Origin: Taenia hydatigena | Taxonomy: Eukaryota; Platyhelminthes; Cestoda; Cyclophyllidea; Taeniidae | Assembly (NCBI GenBank): GCA_036345935.2 | Contig: JADWOT020001141.1 | Span: 1 to 64,000 of the forward strand | Reading direction: 5' to 3' | Length of the DNA stretch: 64,000 nucleotides | In this document: positions 53,460 to 64,000 of the stretch, in pieces | How the letters are laid out: the number at the start of each line of letters is the position of its first letter | Position numbering within the stretch: position 1 is the stretch's first letter | Translations under genes and position numbers: made by a program | The notes under the pieces: generated by a model | Told to the model about the DNA's origin: nothing | The model's database searches: none | What the model saw: the letters and a program-made list of their open reading frames with translations, nothing else

Positions 53460-54003
53460 CTTACAAGACCATAAAAGTGCTTTAGTGACAGCCGCTTATT
53501 GCCCGAGGGCAACCTGTCCCTTTTGTAACCATTGCAGCTGTGTGGATTGTTACAAGAAATGTTTAATTTTGCTTATTTCTGTTTGACAAGATGATCGCAT
53601 TGTCGTTTGGAAATGTAATAGTTAGGTCAATAACTAAAGTACTTATTTTGTAGCTTTACTGATGTAAATGCTTAGCATTAAGTAATCAGATGAAAGAATG
53701 GTAAGAACAAGCCTAAATATTTTCAGGGGAGAAGTCCGGTAACATACCCAGCTAACACGTATGGTGGTAGTAAGGCCTTTCCTTCCAATGACCTCATCCT
53801 TTATTAAATTGCTTTTTTTGATGAAATTGGGCATAGCATTATTAAATTAGGCTCTACTTTTATTTGAAACACATTCTCATGATTTGATATTTCTCAGCCT
53901 TGATGCGCCCACTTTGAAACCTCCAATGAGGTTGGGCCCACGCAGACCACTGGATCATTGTTATGGTCACGTCTCACTAACCTTTTTATTTATCTGGCTT
54001 TAA

Positions 54004-54333
54004 CTACAATGCTCGCGTATTCGACTGTGTTACCATAATAGCATATAAATTCTCGGAGGTGTTATTATGTGTGTACTGCATTAAGCGTGATTTGAAACAT
54101 GTGTGGGTTTCACTACTCTCATAGACAGGATGAAAATCTGATATAACGGATTCTAAAGTCGTACTACCGAATGACTTCATTAACGATTTTGTTACTGAAC
54201 CAATAGCGGATGTGTCGATGTCGACCTGGTTCCTGTAGGTGGCATCAAGATTACTGCTGCATAACAAAGTGATGAAGTCTAGCAACTGTAAGTCTATACG
54301 AGGTAGAGCCCAAATTATGTGCTTGAGTCTCAT
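54004..54333 (-). CDS. Possible terminal exon, unknown protein
   Basis: Open for 109 codons on the minus strand. An acceptor-like CTCGTATAG or ACTTACAG precedes LLDFITLLCSSNLDATY. The rest is Ser/Thr-rich (DTSAIGSVTKSLMKSF) and ends NTRAL before TAG. Composition looks coding, but no family is recognised and no upstream exon was paired to it. Confidence 0.25.
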   Translation of the reverse strand: MRLKHIIWALPRIDLQLLDFITLLCSSNLDATYRNQVDIDTSAIGSVTKSLMKSFGSTTLESVISDFHPVYESSETHTCFKSRLMQYTHNNTSENLYAIMVTQSNTRAL

Positions 54334-55123
54334 TCACAATTGTCACTTGCAATGCGCAAATGAACTTAAAAAGGTAGACAATGTTTAGATAAGCTTGCCA
54401 TGTATCGGAGGACTAAAAATTTAAATTGGAGTGGGATGAGATGTGTTAAAACCTCATACTTGTGCATAAGTGGCGGTCGCTCAAAGAGCTGTGAGGAGGT
54501 TGGTAAACCCAGTAGTTGCATTAGAGTAGGAATGAAAAACAAAATGATTGGCGATTGAGGGAGTTCACATAAAGGCCACTTGCTTAATTAATTGGTAATT
54601 GGTGAATGGGTGCATAGGTGGATGAACGGGCTACCCAAAAATGGCCTTACGATTTCTCCGCTAGTATACTCACTTGAATTGGGTCTATGGAATAATATGA
54701 ACTGCACTTGTTTAGTGCTCTACTCTAGTGTTTGGCTAAAGTAATTCAACAAAGCGAAGAATTGAACTGGTAGTCCCATGCTACATGGGCAGTTGCCACG
54801 TACTTACGCTTAGCTATTTGGATGATCGGGGTGCAATGCAGCACACCATTGATAAAGAACACAGTAGAGTGCATGAACGTTTTCACTTCTTGCCATAACT
54901 GGGCAGCTACCTTTTAAGTACTACCATTGTCGCTACGCCAATTTTGCAAGCGACATTTTTTGCATTAAACGCTTGCCTGCTTAGGTGTTTAAGGTACGTG
55001 GCTAGAACTTGGGGAATGACACCTTCCTTTCAAATAGCCATATCTCCAGCACAGCCTACCCCGTGCCTGCCCATGTTCTACAGCGGTCACCTGCCACATT
55101 GGTTCAAGATGTCTGACTTTTAA

Positions 55124-55420
55124 GTGTTCCACTCACGAGGCAAGTCACTTAATGTGGGCGGTGCTCGCTGTAGTTTTAGACAAATACCGTTTCAATCTCC
55201 TGTAAGTCACTTTTATTTTATTGGTATGAAGGTGCCTTTTAAAAGCGCTGGTCTTAATAAAATACAACGCCATTTTATTTGGTGTCGAAGGGCTGTCTAC
55301 TGGTGCCCATTAGGATATCGCAAGAAAGGGAACTTTAAAAGCTGCAATGATTTTAGTAAAGATTGTCAACCTAGAGTAAATTCTTTTGACCCAATGAATT
55401 TCACTTTGCAGCATCACTGA
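55124..55420 (+). CDS. Possible exon with an EGF-like cysteine pattern
   Basis: The frame contains the segment WCPLGYRKKGNFKSC followed by NDFSKDC. The order C-P-x-G-Y, then C, then a D-x-x-x-x-C pattern is what the end of a calcium-binding EGF repeat and the start of the next one look like. Only about 35 residues fit. The N-terminal cysteines of the repeat are not clear, and the frame closes 17 residues later. Known EGF repeats are extracellular; whether this is an exon of a live gene is inference. Confidence 0.22.
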   Translation: MFHSRGKSLNVGGARCSFRQIPFQSPVSHFYFIGMKVPFKSAGLNKIQRHFIWCRRAVYWCPLGYRKKGNFKSCNDFSKDCQPRVNSFDPMNFTLQHH

Positions 55421-56742
55421 CAGACATTGCCTAAGCTTTGCAAGTCCGATCTTATTTAATCATACACTCATCTTGAATTCTGAGCTTCGCCTAGTGGTGT
55501 GAAGCAGCAGTTCCAAATGCAGCATCGGCTATTGAGCTCTGAATTTAATGGGCATGATATCAAGAGCACGTGATGAATTCGCGATCCACCACTCTTGCTA
55601 AGTCAAATTTCAGCTGCAAATGCGTCCACCAGTGGCTGGCTTAGGGTGTGTTCGATAACATTTTTACTTGATGGAACTGCATAGCTCCCTTAAGCAGCAC
55701 AGCATTCCTAGCTTCTTTCTTTACCACTCCTCATGCTTTTCTGCCCATATATCCGCTCATCTGCCTATCTAATCATGCATTAAACAAAAATAATTAAGAT
55801 TAGTTTATTCAGAAATGAATAAGACATGTCTGCAATTTATCGAAAAACACAAAAATCTGCACATTCATTTCCATACACACAAATAGAGCCTAAAAAGCTA
55901 AAAAGGTGGAAGGCTAAAATGACTTTTAAGAAGCGCCATCGACGTCCAAGTGCTTTATTGTAAGGTCGTCCATTGACCGTTGCGTCAGAAACGTGTTTGT
56001 TGCGATAGACAGTTATGGCTATGAACTACATACTCAAGGTTTGCTGAGAATCCTCTTGTTATCATTTTACACTTGATGGATGTGCAAATTCCCCTTCAGG
56101 CGCCAATTGACGCATCGCGAGGTAGCGTGGAGGAGAGACCTGCATGCTGCAAGCAAATATCAAAGCAAAGACCTAGCTGAATTTAGAGTGCAATTTGCAA
56201 TACCGAATTTAAGCTAAGGTCCGGTTTCTTGCCTAGACGTGGGGCAGAACGTGCACTAGCGTCAAAATCAACCGCCAGATTCTTCTTGATAGCAGTGCTG
56301 GCATTACTAATAGCCTTAACCGACTTATACTCCACACCAAAACCATTAAATTCGAACCTTTTTCATGGACTGCTCTGGATATCGACTTGAGAAGCTGAAA
56401 GAAACGAAAGGGCGTCTATTAGGATCATATTTTTAGGACGGAGATTTGGGCATCTACTTACAAAGGCAAGCTTTCAACACTCATTTATCTGTTTTGACTT
56501 AATGGATGTGGATAGCTGAGGGCCAGTCGGGTCATCCAATAGGTGAACTCGATTCTGTGCATAACCCAACCTATCGGTATCAAGGCTATGAACGGTGACT
56601 GTGGGTGCAAAAATAGTCTCTTGCATAAAAAACAAATCACAAAATAAGAAGATAACGGTTGACGATAATAAACTTAAAACAGTAATCAAATTGCGGAACA
56701 ATTGCCAAACTCTTCTACTAAATTTGAGACATTGATAGCAAA

Positions 56743-56993
56743 TAAATGGAAACTTGCCCCTTGGACTGTCAAAATGTGTATGTCACACATTGTACGCTGC
56801 CCGAAATACGGTCGGTAGGTCCGAGTGTAGGTCCCATTTTGCAGATGGCAGAAGATTGGATCGAAATTTTTGCGATTCTACTCTTGCCAATGAACCACCC
56901 ACCACTACTCCAGATGGAACTTTTCCGAGGCTCGTTCCATGTCCTGCTTCAGTCCTGCTGACTACTTGCGAGGCATTAAGGGAAGATCAGTGA
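56743..56993 (+). pseudogene. Thrombospondin-1-like repeat fragment, frameshifted
   Basis: One frame reads KWKLAPW and closes soon after. The neighbouring frame carries on as LSKCVCHTLYAARNTVGRSE, then a CRSHFADGRR block, a CDSTLANEPPTTTPDG block and VPCPA. The Trp pair, the SKC, the R-x-x-x-C-R block and the spaced cysteines follow the layout of a thrombospondin type 1 repeat, with the usual CG element missing. A one- or two-base change would be needed to join the frames, so this is either a decayed copy or a misread. A second open frame at 56939-57196 overlaps the end. Confidence 0.3.
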
Positions 56994-57199
56994 GCCCATA
57001 TATCTGTTTGGTCGCCACACCGAATGGTTCCCAATCACCTGTCACAATCAGAGTGCCCTTCCGGAAGTCTAAAGCAGCAATAAATACTTTCGCTGCTGCT
57101 AGGATGATTGACTTAGCTGCAGTTTGTGAGCGACATTTTAGTCCTCATAGTTATAAAAGTTTCGGTGAAAATCAGGAGCGGTCAGATGTGGCTTAAAAT

Positions 57200-58500
57200 A
57201 CGTCCTCTCATTGCAGTCAATTCGGCAGTATCTTGATGGCAGGCAAAGTAGATCTTGGTGGTAAGGATAGCGTATCATGGAGCCTGCATTTTTAGAATGT
57301 TGAACCGCCTATTAATAAAAATCTGCGGAATATGGCGAAGCGTCAAATGCCGGCCCTGAGTACTGTGCTGGCATTAAAATGCCTTACAAGTTCGGTGCCT
57401 CGGCTGGCAAAATGTATGTGCGTCAGGTGAAAAAGTGCGTACGGCCACCAAAGGCGACATCCGGGGTAGTTGGGGAGAAATCAGTAACTGTCACTTTATA
57501 TGTGACGACCACACGCGATATCCACCCATTAAAACGTCTTGATAAAAGTTTTGAAAAATGGAAAAATAGAACAAGAGCAGACTAGCCCAATTGATAACAT
57601 ATATTTTATAAATATATACTAAGAAAAAAGCTGGTTTTAATGAATAGACGGGACCGCGGCCTATGCGCTACGTATATGCTTTATGTAGGGGCTTTGGCTG
57701 CGACTGGCAGGTATATGGTAATAGTAATGCCTTTGAAACGAATTTTACCTCAATCAATTAGCATGGCTTAACATTTAGAGCATGAACAAATGTAAAGGGA
57801 TTGAAGCGATGCATTAATGGCGTGTGTGGTGTAATCTCAGTAGAGTTTGAAGTGAGCAAAAGTTGCGGCGACCCAAAGAAATTGGACAGACAGTTGATGG
57901 AGTACAAGCAAAGCAACGCTCAACAATAAAGAAAAATATTACTACGTTTTACTTCAAGAGCAAAGTTTGGAAGCGGCTTGGGACTTGCAGAGGTGTAGGA
58001 ATCACAAAGCATACAGGCAGCCTGGTCTAAAAAAGTAAACGTTGCCAATATATTCAGTGCACATGCGTCATTCGAAGTGTTTTGTTAACAAATGCGCTGA
58101 AAATGTGTGACCTTACGTTTATCCTGCAATCAAACTTACACAGAACTGAAAGCACTGTCGCGGGCATGGAAGTGGACGAACTCAGGCGGTGGTGGCACAC
58201 CCGCATAATCTCTGAACTAAGTCAGAAGAGGGTCAGATGTCGATCCCATCCTTGTCTTCCATTATAAACGGTAAGATAATGCGCAGTGAGCTTAATCCTT
58301 ACCCCATAGAAGCAATTGATTCTTTAGACCACTTTAACCTTACATCCCTTCAGCATTTTTAGCACATAAGGTCACAACTCATCAGAGTGGTTAGTGTTCG
58401 GGAAAGATTTTGCCTGCTTTAGACTAAATCGAAGACCGTCAAAGCTATTGGACAAAATTGCAAGTGCAATTTGTGTCACAGAAATTAAAAGCAGTAGCGG
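57200..58500. other. Weak coding-like segments
   Basis: Plus 57379-57585 (68 codons, basic, PYKFGASAGKMYVRQVKK at the start) and plus 58144-58231 are open. The second lies between an AG (TTACACAG) and a GT (GGTCAG) and reads VDELRRWWHTRIISELSQK. Neither has a recognised family or a paired exon. Confidence 0.2.
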
Positions 58501-58530
58501 CTAAAGAGGCTGATACGCCTCAAAGTCTCT

Positions 58531-58809
58531 TTACATGTAAGCGTTAGACTTGGTCTCGTAGCAGCTTAGGTTGGAGAGAATTTTCAAATCGGATGCGCAG
58601 CTATCTTTGTAAGGCACGGAATGCCAAGGAAAATGCCACTTGCTCCCGCGGTAGCAAGGATGACATTCGTTAGCAAGAGATTTGTTGTGCTTTGTGATAT
58701 TGAATGGTTTTAGGGACACATAAGGGAAGAATTTAATGGGAGTTGACGTTTGTCGAGTCGGTTTTATTAATACGCTGATAAGGGCCAGCGGCAAATAGTC
58801 ACGTAGCAA
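58531..58809 (-). CDS. Possible cysteine-containing exon, unknown protein
   Basis: Open for 92 codons on the minus strand. It contains NECHPCYRGSKWHFPW, then SCASDL and LSCYET, giving five or more cysteines in about 45 residues, suggestive of an extracellular or metal-binding peptide. No named family fits. The start is uncertain because the frame is open upstream of the first ATG. Confidence 0.22.
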   Translation of the reverse strand: MLRDYLPLALISVLIKPTRQTSTPIKFFPYVSLKPFNITKHNKSLANECHPCYRGSKWHFPWHSVPYKDSCASDLKILSNLSCYETKSNAYM

Positions 58810-58829
58810 TTTGACAGATGAAGCACATC

Positions 58830-60550
58830 AAGGGATTGGCATATTTTAATGCCAAATTTGTCAAAAGATTAAGGGTTCTACAATTTGAGCTGTGTTGAGT
58901 CCCAATTTTTACGTCAGCATGCCATTATTAGTGTAATTATGATGTAATTAATAAAATGTGATGAAAGCATATTGACAATCGCAAAGACATGCAAGAAAGA
59001 ACATTCACTCTTTGACAATTAGGTAACTGTAACTAAACTACTGTTTTACTCTGGTAAGCAAAGACAGCATGCCAATAATTGAGACGATAACACCACCGGT
59101 GAATGTGTAAGTGGCGAGCAAAAGACCAAGAGGCAATAGCAATGACTGATGTCACAACAGCTAGGCTTTTTAATGCAAGCCAAAAATAGCTTCTCTATAT
59201 TTAATGAATAACTTTGAATTTGTATAGCGTTTTAGGCTAGTAAATAAATGACTACGTCCTGATAAAATCCCAGTAGTCTGCATAAACGCCTTTGTGGGAT
59301 GAGGCGATGACCAGTTCTACTGCATAGCACCAATTGTCGAACGTCGCACTGGTGCATGTGCAACATGCATATGCAATGCGCAGGGCTGTACATTTATGAC
59401 CCTGGTTTCAAGTATTCTTAACGAGGTGATTTGCATTAAACACACTTTGGTCTTACAAGGTTAGCCCTGGATTTATATGCACATTGGCCGATATCTATAG
59501 CGCTTTGGTTTAAAAGTGAATTGCAGGATGTTGGGAATGCTTAGAATTATGTGGTGGACTTGTTGTAAATTGTCCTGACAATTGTGGCTATCCGGAGAGC
59601 TACCAGTGCAATGTGCGAATTAAGCCAGCTGTGACAACCGTAGCAGTGCCCAGTTGTTCATGTGTGCTGCTGAGACATCTGCAGATCATCCATCATCTGG
59701 AAAGGCAAATTAATTATTTGAGCGAATGTGGCTCATATTTCTAATATTTCTACTCCACAACATTCTAAGACGAGGTTGTTGGATAAATACAAAAGCTGGT
59801 AACAAATTTAAGAAGATAGAGCATTACTCTAGCAAAGATTACAGTATTTTGGCTCTACAGAGCCAAAACAGCTCACGTAATCAGAGGCAGAGTGAAGCAA
59901 GCGTCCAAAGCACTGCGGTCTAGCAGGAGGTGCCTTTGAGTGTGCCCTAATATCAAGCAGCATCCACCCACTGTGTAGGTTCACTTTTATGCTCGGTTGC
60001 ATTTCTTTGAGGATTTACATACGGATTTAAATTCAGAAACTCAAATTAGGTTTGATCATTCCGAAATCACTGAGCGTGAATTAGAGAGGGGTAAAGAAGT
60101 CATGTCTTTGCAAAATTGTCGAAAGTCATAATGAACCTGCAAAACGTCATTTAAACAGTATTTGTTACTGTGCATGCTTTTGCAGCGCATTGACGCGCTT
60201 GCTGGTGATGTTGATAAGGTAGAAAATATCCAGCAGTAAACAGACTACATGTAAAAGTGTTTTCGCATTATGATTATGTGTCCTCCACCCCAGATATTGC
60301 TACTCATTAGGTGGTAGTAGCAGGATGCATGTGATTAATTTGCCAAGGAAGGACCCGAGGCTGATACATGCCGCTCCATACCGAGGCACACAGGCGATCA
60401 TTAAATTTATTATTACCCTCCCAACATACAATAAAGCCTCTCTCATATGCGTTGATGCTGTGGGTTTGGATTCGGTTTATTGATTACTTAAGTATAATCC
60501 TTCTACAAATGGTTCTTCTTCATGCGTTTTCCAAATATCACTCCACCCAA
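58830..60550. other. No gene recognised
   Basis: AT-rich sequence without long frames or recognised repeats. Confidence 0.35.
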
Positions 60551-61090
60551 TTCGACCGATTGGATGATATGGATCCGCCTCTTCACTCCTCGGCCTTTCC
60601 TGCTTCCTCTCGCTAGCATTTGATCACTTATTCATTTTCTTGCTTGACAAGCTCGCATATTGTTAGCCGTTTCACCAACTCATCCTTTCTGTCTCGTATC
60701 CACTCACACCAATTTGTTTACAATAGTATTCCGGATACGTGCAAGCGTATGCATGGTTTTCAGGTCAAAGTTGGCCCAAATTTATTCACTCATCCCCTCA
60801 CCCTTCTCTTATTGGGCTCTCATCACTACCTGACTCTTCTACGCAACCACGACTTATCCACCTATTTGCATTTGAAGCACCTAGCCCAAGTTCATCAACT
60901 TGTATCTTCGTTCACTTCACTTCCTCTGGTCCGACCACACGATTGGTCGCCCCTTCACTCGGAATTTATCACCTCTTCCATCCTCGCCTTCGCATTTTCC
61001 GTGCATTTGGCATCCATGTGGGATCTGCCCTACCCACCCTTCCTCACTGCCAATTCTGCACATCCTTTTTAGCTAATAAGCTAAAATCCC
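60550..61090 (+). repeat. Pyrimidine-rich region
   Basis: Strong C+T bias on the plus strand (repeated CTTCC, CACTCC and TCATCC words). This bias creates two overlapping long frames (60620-61072 and 60739-61098), neither with domain content. Confidence 0.5.
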
Positions 61091-61099
61091 TCATTTAAA

Positions 61100-62580
61100 C
61101 ATTATATCCCATTATATGTTTTATCCTCCCTGTACTTACCTCGCATGCACCTAATCTTATGCCACCACGGTTTAATCAACAGGGCAGTAGCATGCAAGGG
61201 AGTTGTCCAATATTTTCTTCTTCATTTTACTACAGCCTTGGTCAATATTCTACCGGTCCGCAGTGTTTCATTTGAGAGCTGTCGAACAATTTGCTGAGAC
61301 TTTCCCCTCTCTGAAACAATACATCTTTTGTTGTTATCTTCCCGTCGGAGGAGCCTTATCATTAAGCTTTTCAAGAAATGCATTCTTATGTCAATGCTGA
61401 CTCTTTTTTTGGATGCAATCATAGTTTAATTCACCTTATCCAATACATTAGGGTAGTGAGTAAACGCTTGGCGGCATTCTGCAATGACTTCATCTAGGAG
61501 TTCAATTACACACATGAAATACGCTTGAATTCTGTCAGATTCCTTTTGCTAATACTTGATTCAAGCTAGTTGCATTAGAGATATTTTAATTTAGCTTTAT
61601 TTGACCATCTATATGGATCTCATTTAGGCGTGGAATACGAGGGTAAGGGATGAAGAATGGGATAGCTAAAATCAAGAAACAGCTGGGTCCGTGCAACTGT
61701 TGTGGTATTTTACAGTAGCAAATAAGGTGAGCGCATCCCCTCTTTAGTTGTAAACAATTAGATTTGCTTTTAATTGAGATCGGGTGATGCGCAAACGCAT
61801 ACGGCTGCATTTCGGAAGCAACGGGACTAGTGTATTGACCTAAGGACTAGGTAACCTTTACAGCTTCGAGTCCAAACTCCTCCAGGCTCACGCTTTGAGG
61901 TCCGGATATGGCATGTCTTACTGATCTCTACCAGCAGATGACAAATCCTGTAATGCCGGCAAGTATTTAAGTAATTTTTTCTATCAAAGAAGTTTTCTTT
62001 GCAAAGACATTGCACAGTGAGATGGTGCCAGAGATATAAACCTTTTGGGGGCATTCGAATCCAGCGTTCGATTGACATGAGCCTTTCTGTCTGCATTTCA
62101 GCCTCAGTTAGTGTTTCGGTTAGCTACTTCGTCCACCATCATGCACCAAGCCTAAAATGTTTACTACCCCAAGGACCAAAAATGGCACAAATGTCATGCT
62201 ATCATTGACATATCAGAGGAGGGAAAGTAAATTTTAATCAAAAGTCCCCAAGTTGGTGGTTGCTGGGTACTTGAGAACCATACAAATATCATTTACCTGC
62301 TACTGTCTAGATCGGTACAAAGCTAGTCGAACATTTCTCCATTTTGTTGTTTGAGACTTGTCTTGACTTTTTCTTAGCATCTAAGCAATCTTATGGGATT
62401 CTATTTAATACCTTTCAACTCTAGCTAACCGGTGTCCATCAGAAGATTAGTTCTTTCCACTGGCCCATGAATCAGGATTGACCGCATAAAATGGAAATGA
62501 TCTCAGACAAGTGCCTATTTATCACAGGTACATGTCCACCATTTCCTATCATTTACGACCACGGGCAGTGCAAAAGACGC
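61100..62580. other. No gene recognised
   Basis: Short frames on both strands only. A small CTG/TCAG-rich patch near 62.1 kb is not a clear repeat. Confidence 0.3.
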
Positions 62581-62587
62581 ATCTATC

Positions 62588-62896
62588 ATGCACCACCAAG
62601 GGCGTTTTTGCGCGTGGAGCCTAAAATATTATGATAATATGTCCAAAGATGAATTATTTTTTGAATGGGTCTGCCACCATTTCTGTAATGTCCGTGACAA
62701 AGGTTGGACATCGGTTCCTACAATCACTGCAATCGACAAATCTATATTCACTGATTTTGTTACTGCTGGCCCATTTGACTTGATGATTTTAGTGCAAATT
62801 ACTCACAATAATGTATCTCGTCACATAGCTGAGGATGAACGCTGTGCCTATAGAGCAGACGACCTAATGATTATTGATTGCACAGTGTGCGTGTAA
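62588..62896 (+). CDS. Possible exon or small ORF, unknown protein
   Basis: Open for 102 codons from an ATG. It reads MHHQGRFCAWSLKYYDNMSK, then FEWVCHHFCNVRDKGW, and ends IIDCTVCV. It has several paired cysteines and a coding-like composition, but no recognised family and no clear splice sites. Confidence 0.2.
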   Translation: MHHQGRFCAWSLKYYDNMSKDELFFEWVCHHFCNVRDKGWTSVPTITAIDKSIFTDFVTAGPFDLMILVQITHNNVSRHIAEDERCAYRADDLMIIDCTVCV

Positions 62897-64000
62897 ATGC
62901 ACAGAGTGTTTCGTAGGTGAAGAATAGGCCATTTTAATGCTCTACAATACATTTATAAGTCACTCCTGTGAAGTGCGAATGCGAGTTGGTTCATTTTGAT
63001 GCTACATTTCAGCTTGCGGGGAGAGTTTGCAGTGATCACCGATAGGATATATTTCTATGTCTTTTCTAAGCAGCAAATGCTAAAAATATATAAAAATGGG
63101 GATTTTTACTAAGTTATTAAATCTAGCAAGGCTGTGAGGTGTGCTAGAGCTTAGTGTCTCATTGCATTTCGGATATTTTGGTGTCATAACTGCTGCCGAC
63201 CTACCTTTGCAATTTTTCGTTTATCGCTATAGTGCTTTTAGACTTACATCCCCTTTGTGATAAGCAGAGCATTGTCTAGCCTGCATGTATAGCATGCGGA
63301 GAATGAACAAAGGTTTGTTAAAGGAGCCCGAATGCGCTATTGTTTTATTTGAATGCTTCATGCACGATACAGCTACAGGCAATGCTTTGAAATTAATTGC
63401 AATCATTAATATACGAAGCACCATAGCATTTAAAAGTGCAGCAGAACCGCACAGATTGTACCAAATGAGATAATTCGTCGGTTTCCTGCCAAGCCGCGAA
63501 AGAACGTGCTATCGTCTCTGCTTAAACTAAATTCAACAACAAAATCACCAAAGATACATCACCTCATTTTTAAAGACTGCCTTTTAAACAATGCACTTTG
63601 CTTATTATTACGGGCATGTAAAGCTTTTTGTGGTTTTGTGATGTTTTTTTTTTATTTCATACACATTTTCGTAAGCATTAAACGATGTTTCGACATCTTC
63701 GAGGTCTTAAAGAGGCTTGCGGTCGTAAATTATGCAGCATGTGCGATGCGAAATGTCATACAGTGGGATGGAATTGTTGACAACATGAATTTGCAGAGCA
63801 TGGACTCATTTCGACTGACACTTTTGGCCTTCGGTTGACTTACCGGTACCCAAAACAGCTTGCAGTTCTGCTCCACAGAACGTGCGAATGCGAACATGTC
63901 GTTGGATGCGCCTTCCAAGCCTAGCAACAAAATCTCTGGCTGTCGTGTCTTTTAGTAGCTCGATGATGGGAAAATGGCGTAATCAACACACACTTTGATA

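Noticed and set aside
56474..56701. Minus-strand frame of 75 codons with a hydrophobic start and ending INEC
   Set aside because: The hydrophobic part is AT-rich and may be intronic, only the last 45 codons look coding, and the ending resembles an EGF linker by chance; no second exon was found.
60620..61072. Open frame of 150 codons on the plus strand
   Set aside because: It lies in a strongly pyrimidine-rich tract and overlaps another long frame (60739-61098); Ser, Leu, His and Pro dominate because of composition, and no domain is seen.
63843..63955. Minus-strand segment with GRRIQRHVRIRT before a GTAAGT donor, faintly like the start of a histone H2A fold
   Set aside because: Only about ten residues resemble the family, the flanking residues do not fit, and no partner exon is in the window.

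Overview
The window looks like nuclear DNA of a multicellular eukaryote. It is moderately AT-rich, has no dense ORF pattern, carries interspersed and tandem repeats, and its only convincing genes are split by short GT-AG introns. I cannot name the species. Weak EGF-like and thrombospondin-1-like fragments would fit an animal. No rRNA, tRNA, CRISPR array or prokaryotic operon was found.

Left 26.7 kb: one giant palindrome. Positions 1-12637 reappear almost base for base as the reverse complement at 14054-26691, around a 1416-bp single-copy spacer. I noticed only three differences between the arms (two substitutions and one homopolymer length change). The match runs to the first base of the window, so the left arm is cut by the window edge. 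Each arm also holds an older, strongly diverged inverted duplication (about 940-3900 against 7190-9050), so the structure is a palindrome within a palindrome. No gene in the arms could be established.

26.7-36.3 kb: unique DNA with short SINE-like repeats (also present near the outer ends of the arms), a pyrimidine-rich tract and one weak exon candidate.

36.56-38.21 kb, minus strand: the best gene. Five exons with consistent splice phases encode a Gln/Asn/Ala/Pro-rich protein of about 267 residues. The reading frame is broken by a single extra base in a run of seven A residues. A diverged relic of its 3' end lies near 40 kb.

40.4-44.25 kb: a diverged direct duplication with a period of about 2.2 kb. 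46.9-47.9 kb, minus strand: the 3' part of a second, unrecognised spliced gene. 48.35-49.2 kb: a GC-richer island of short tandem repeats.

52-58.8 kb: scattered short coding-like segments on both strands. They include an EGF-like cysteine pattern and a frameshifted thrombospondin-1-like pattern, possibly parts or remains of an extracellular-matrix gene. 58.8-64 kb is mostly without recognisable features, apart from a strongly pyrimidine-rich stretch and one weak ORF.
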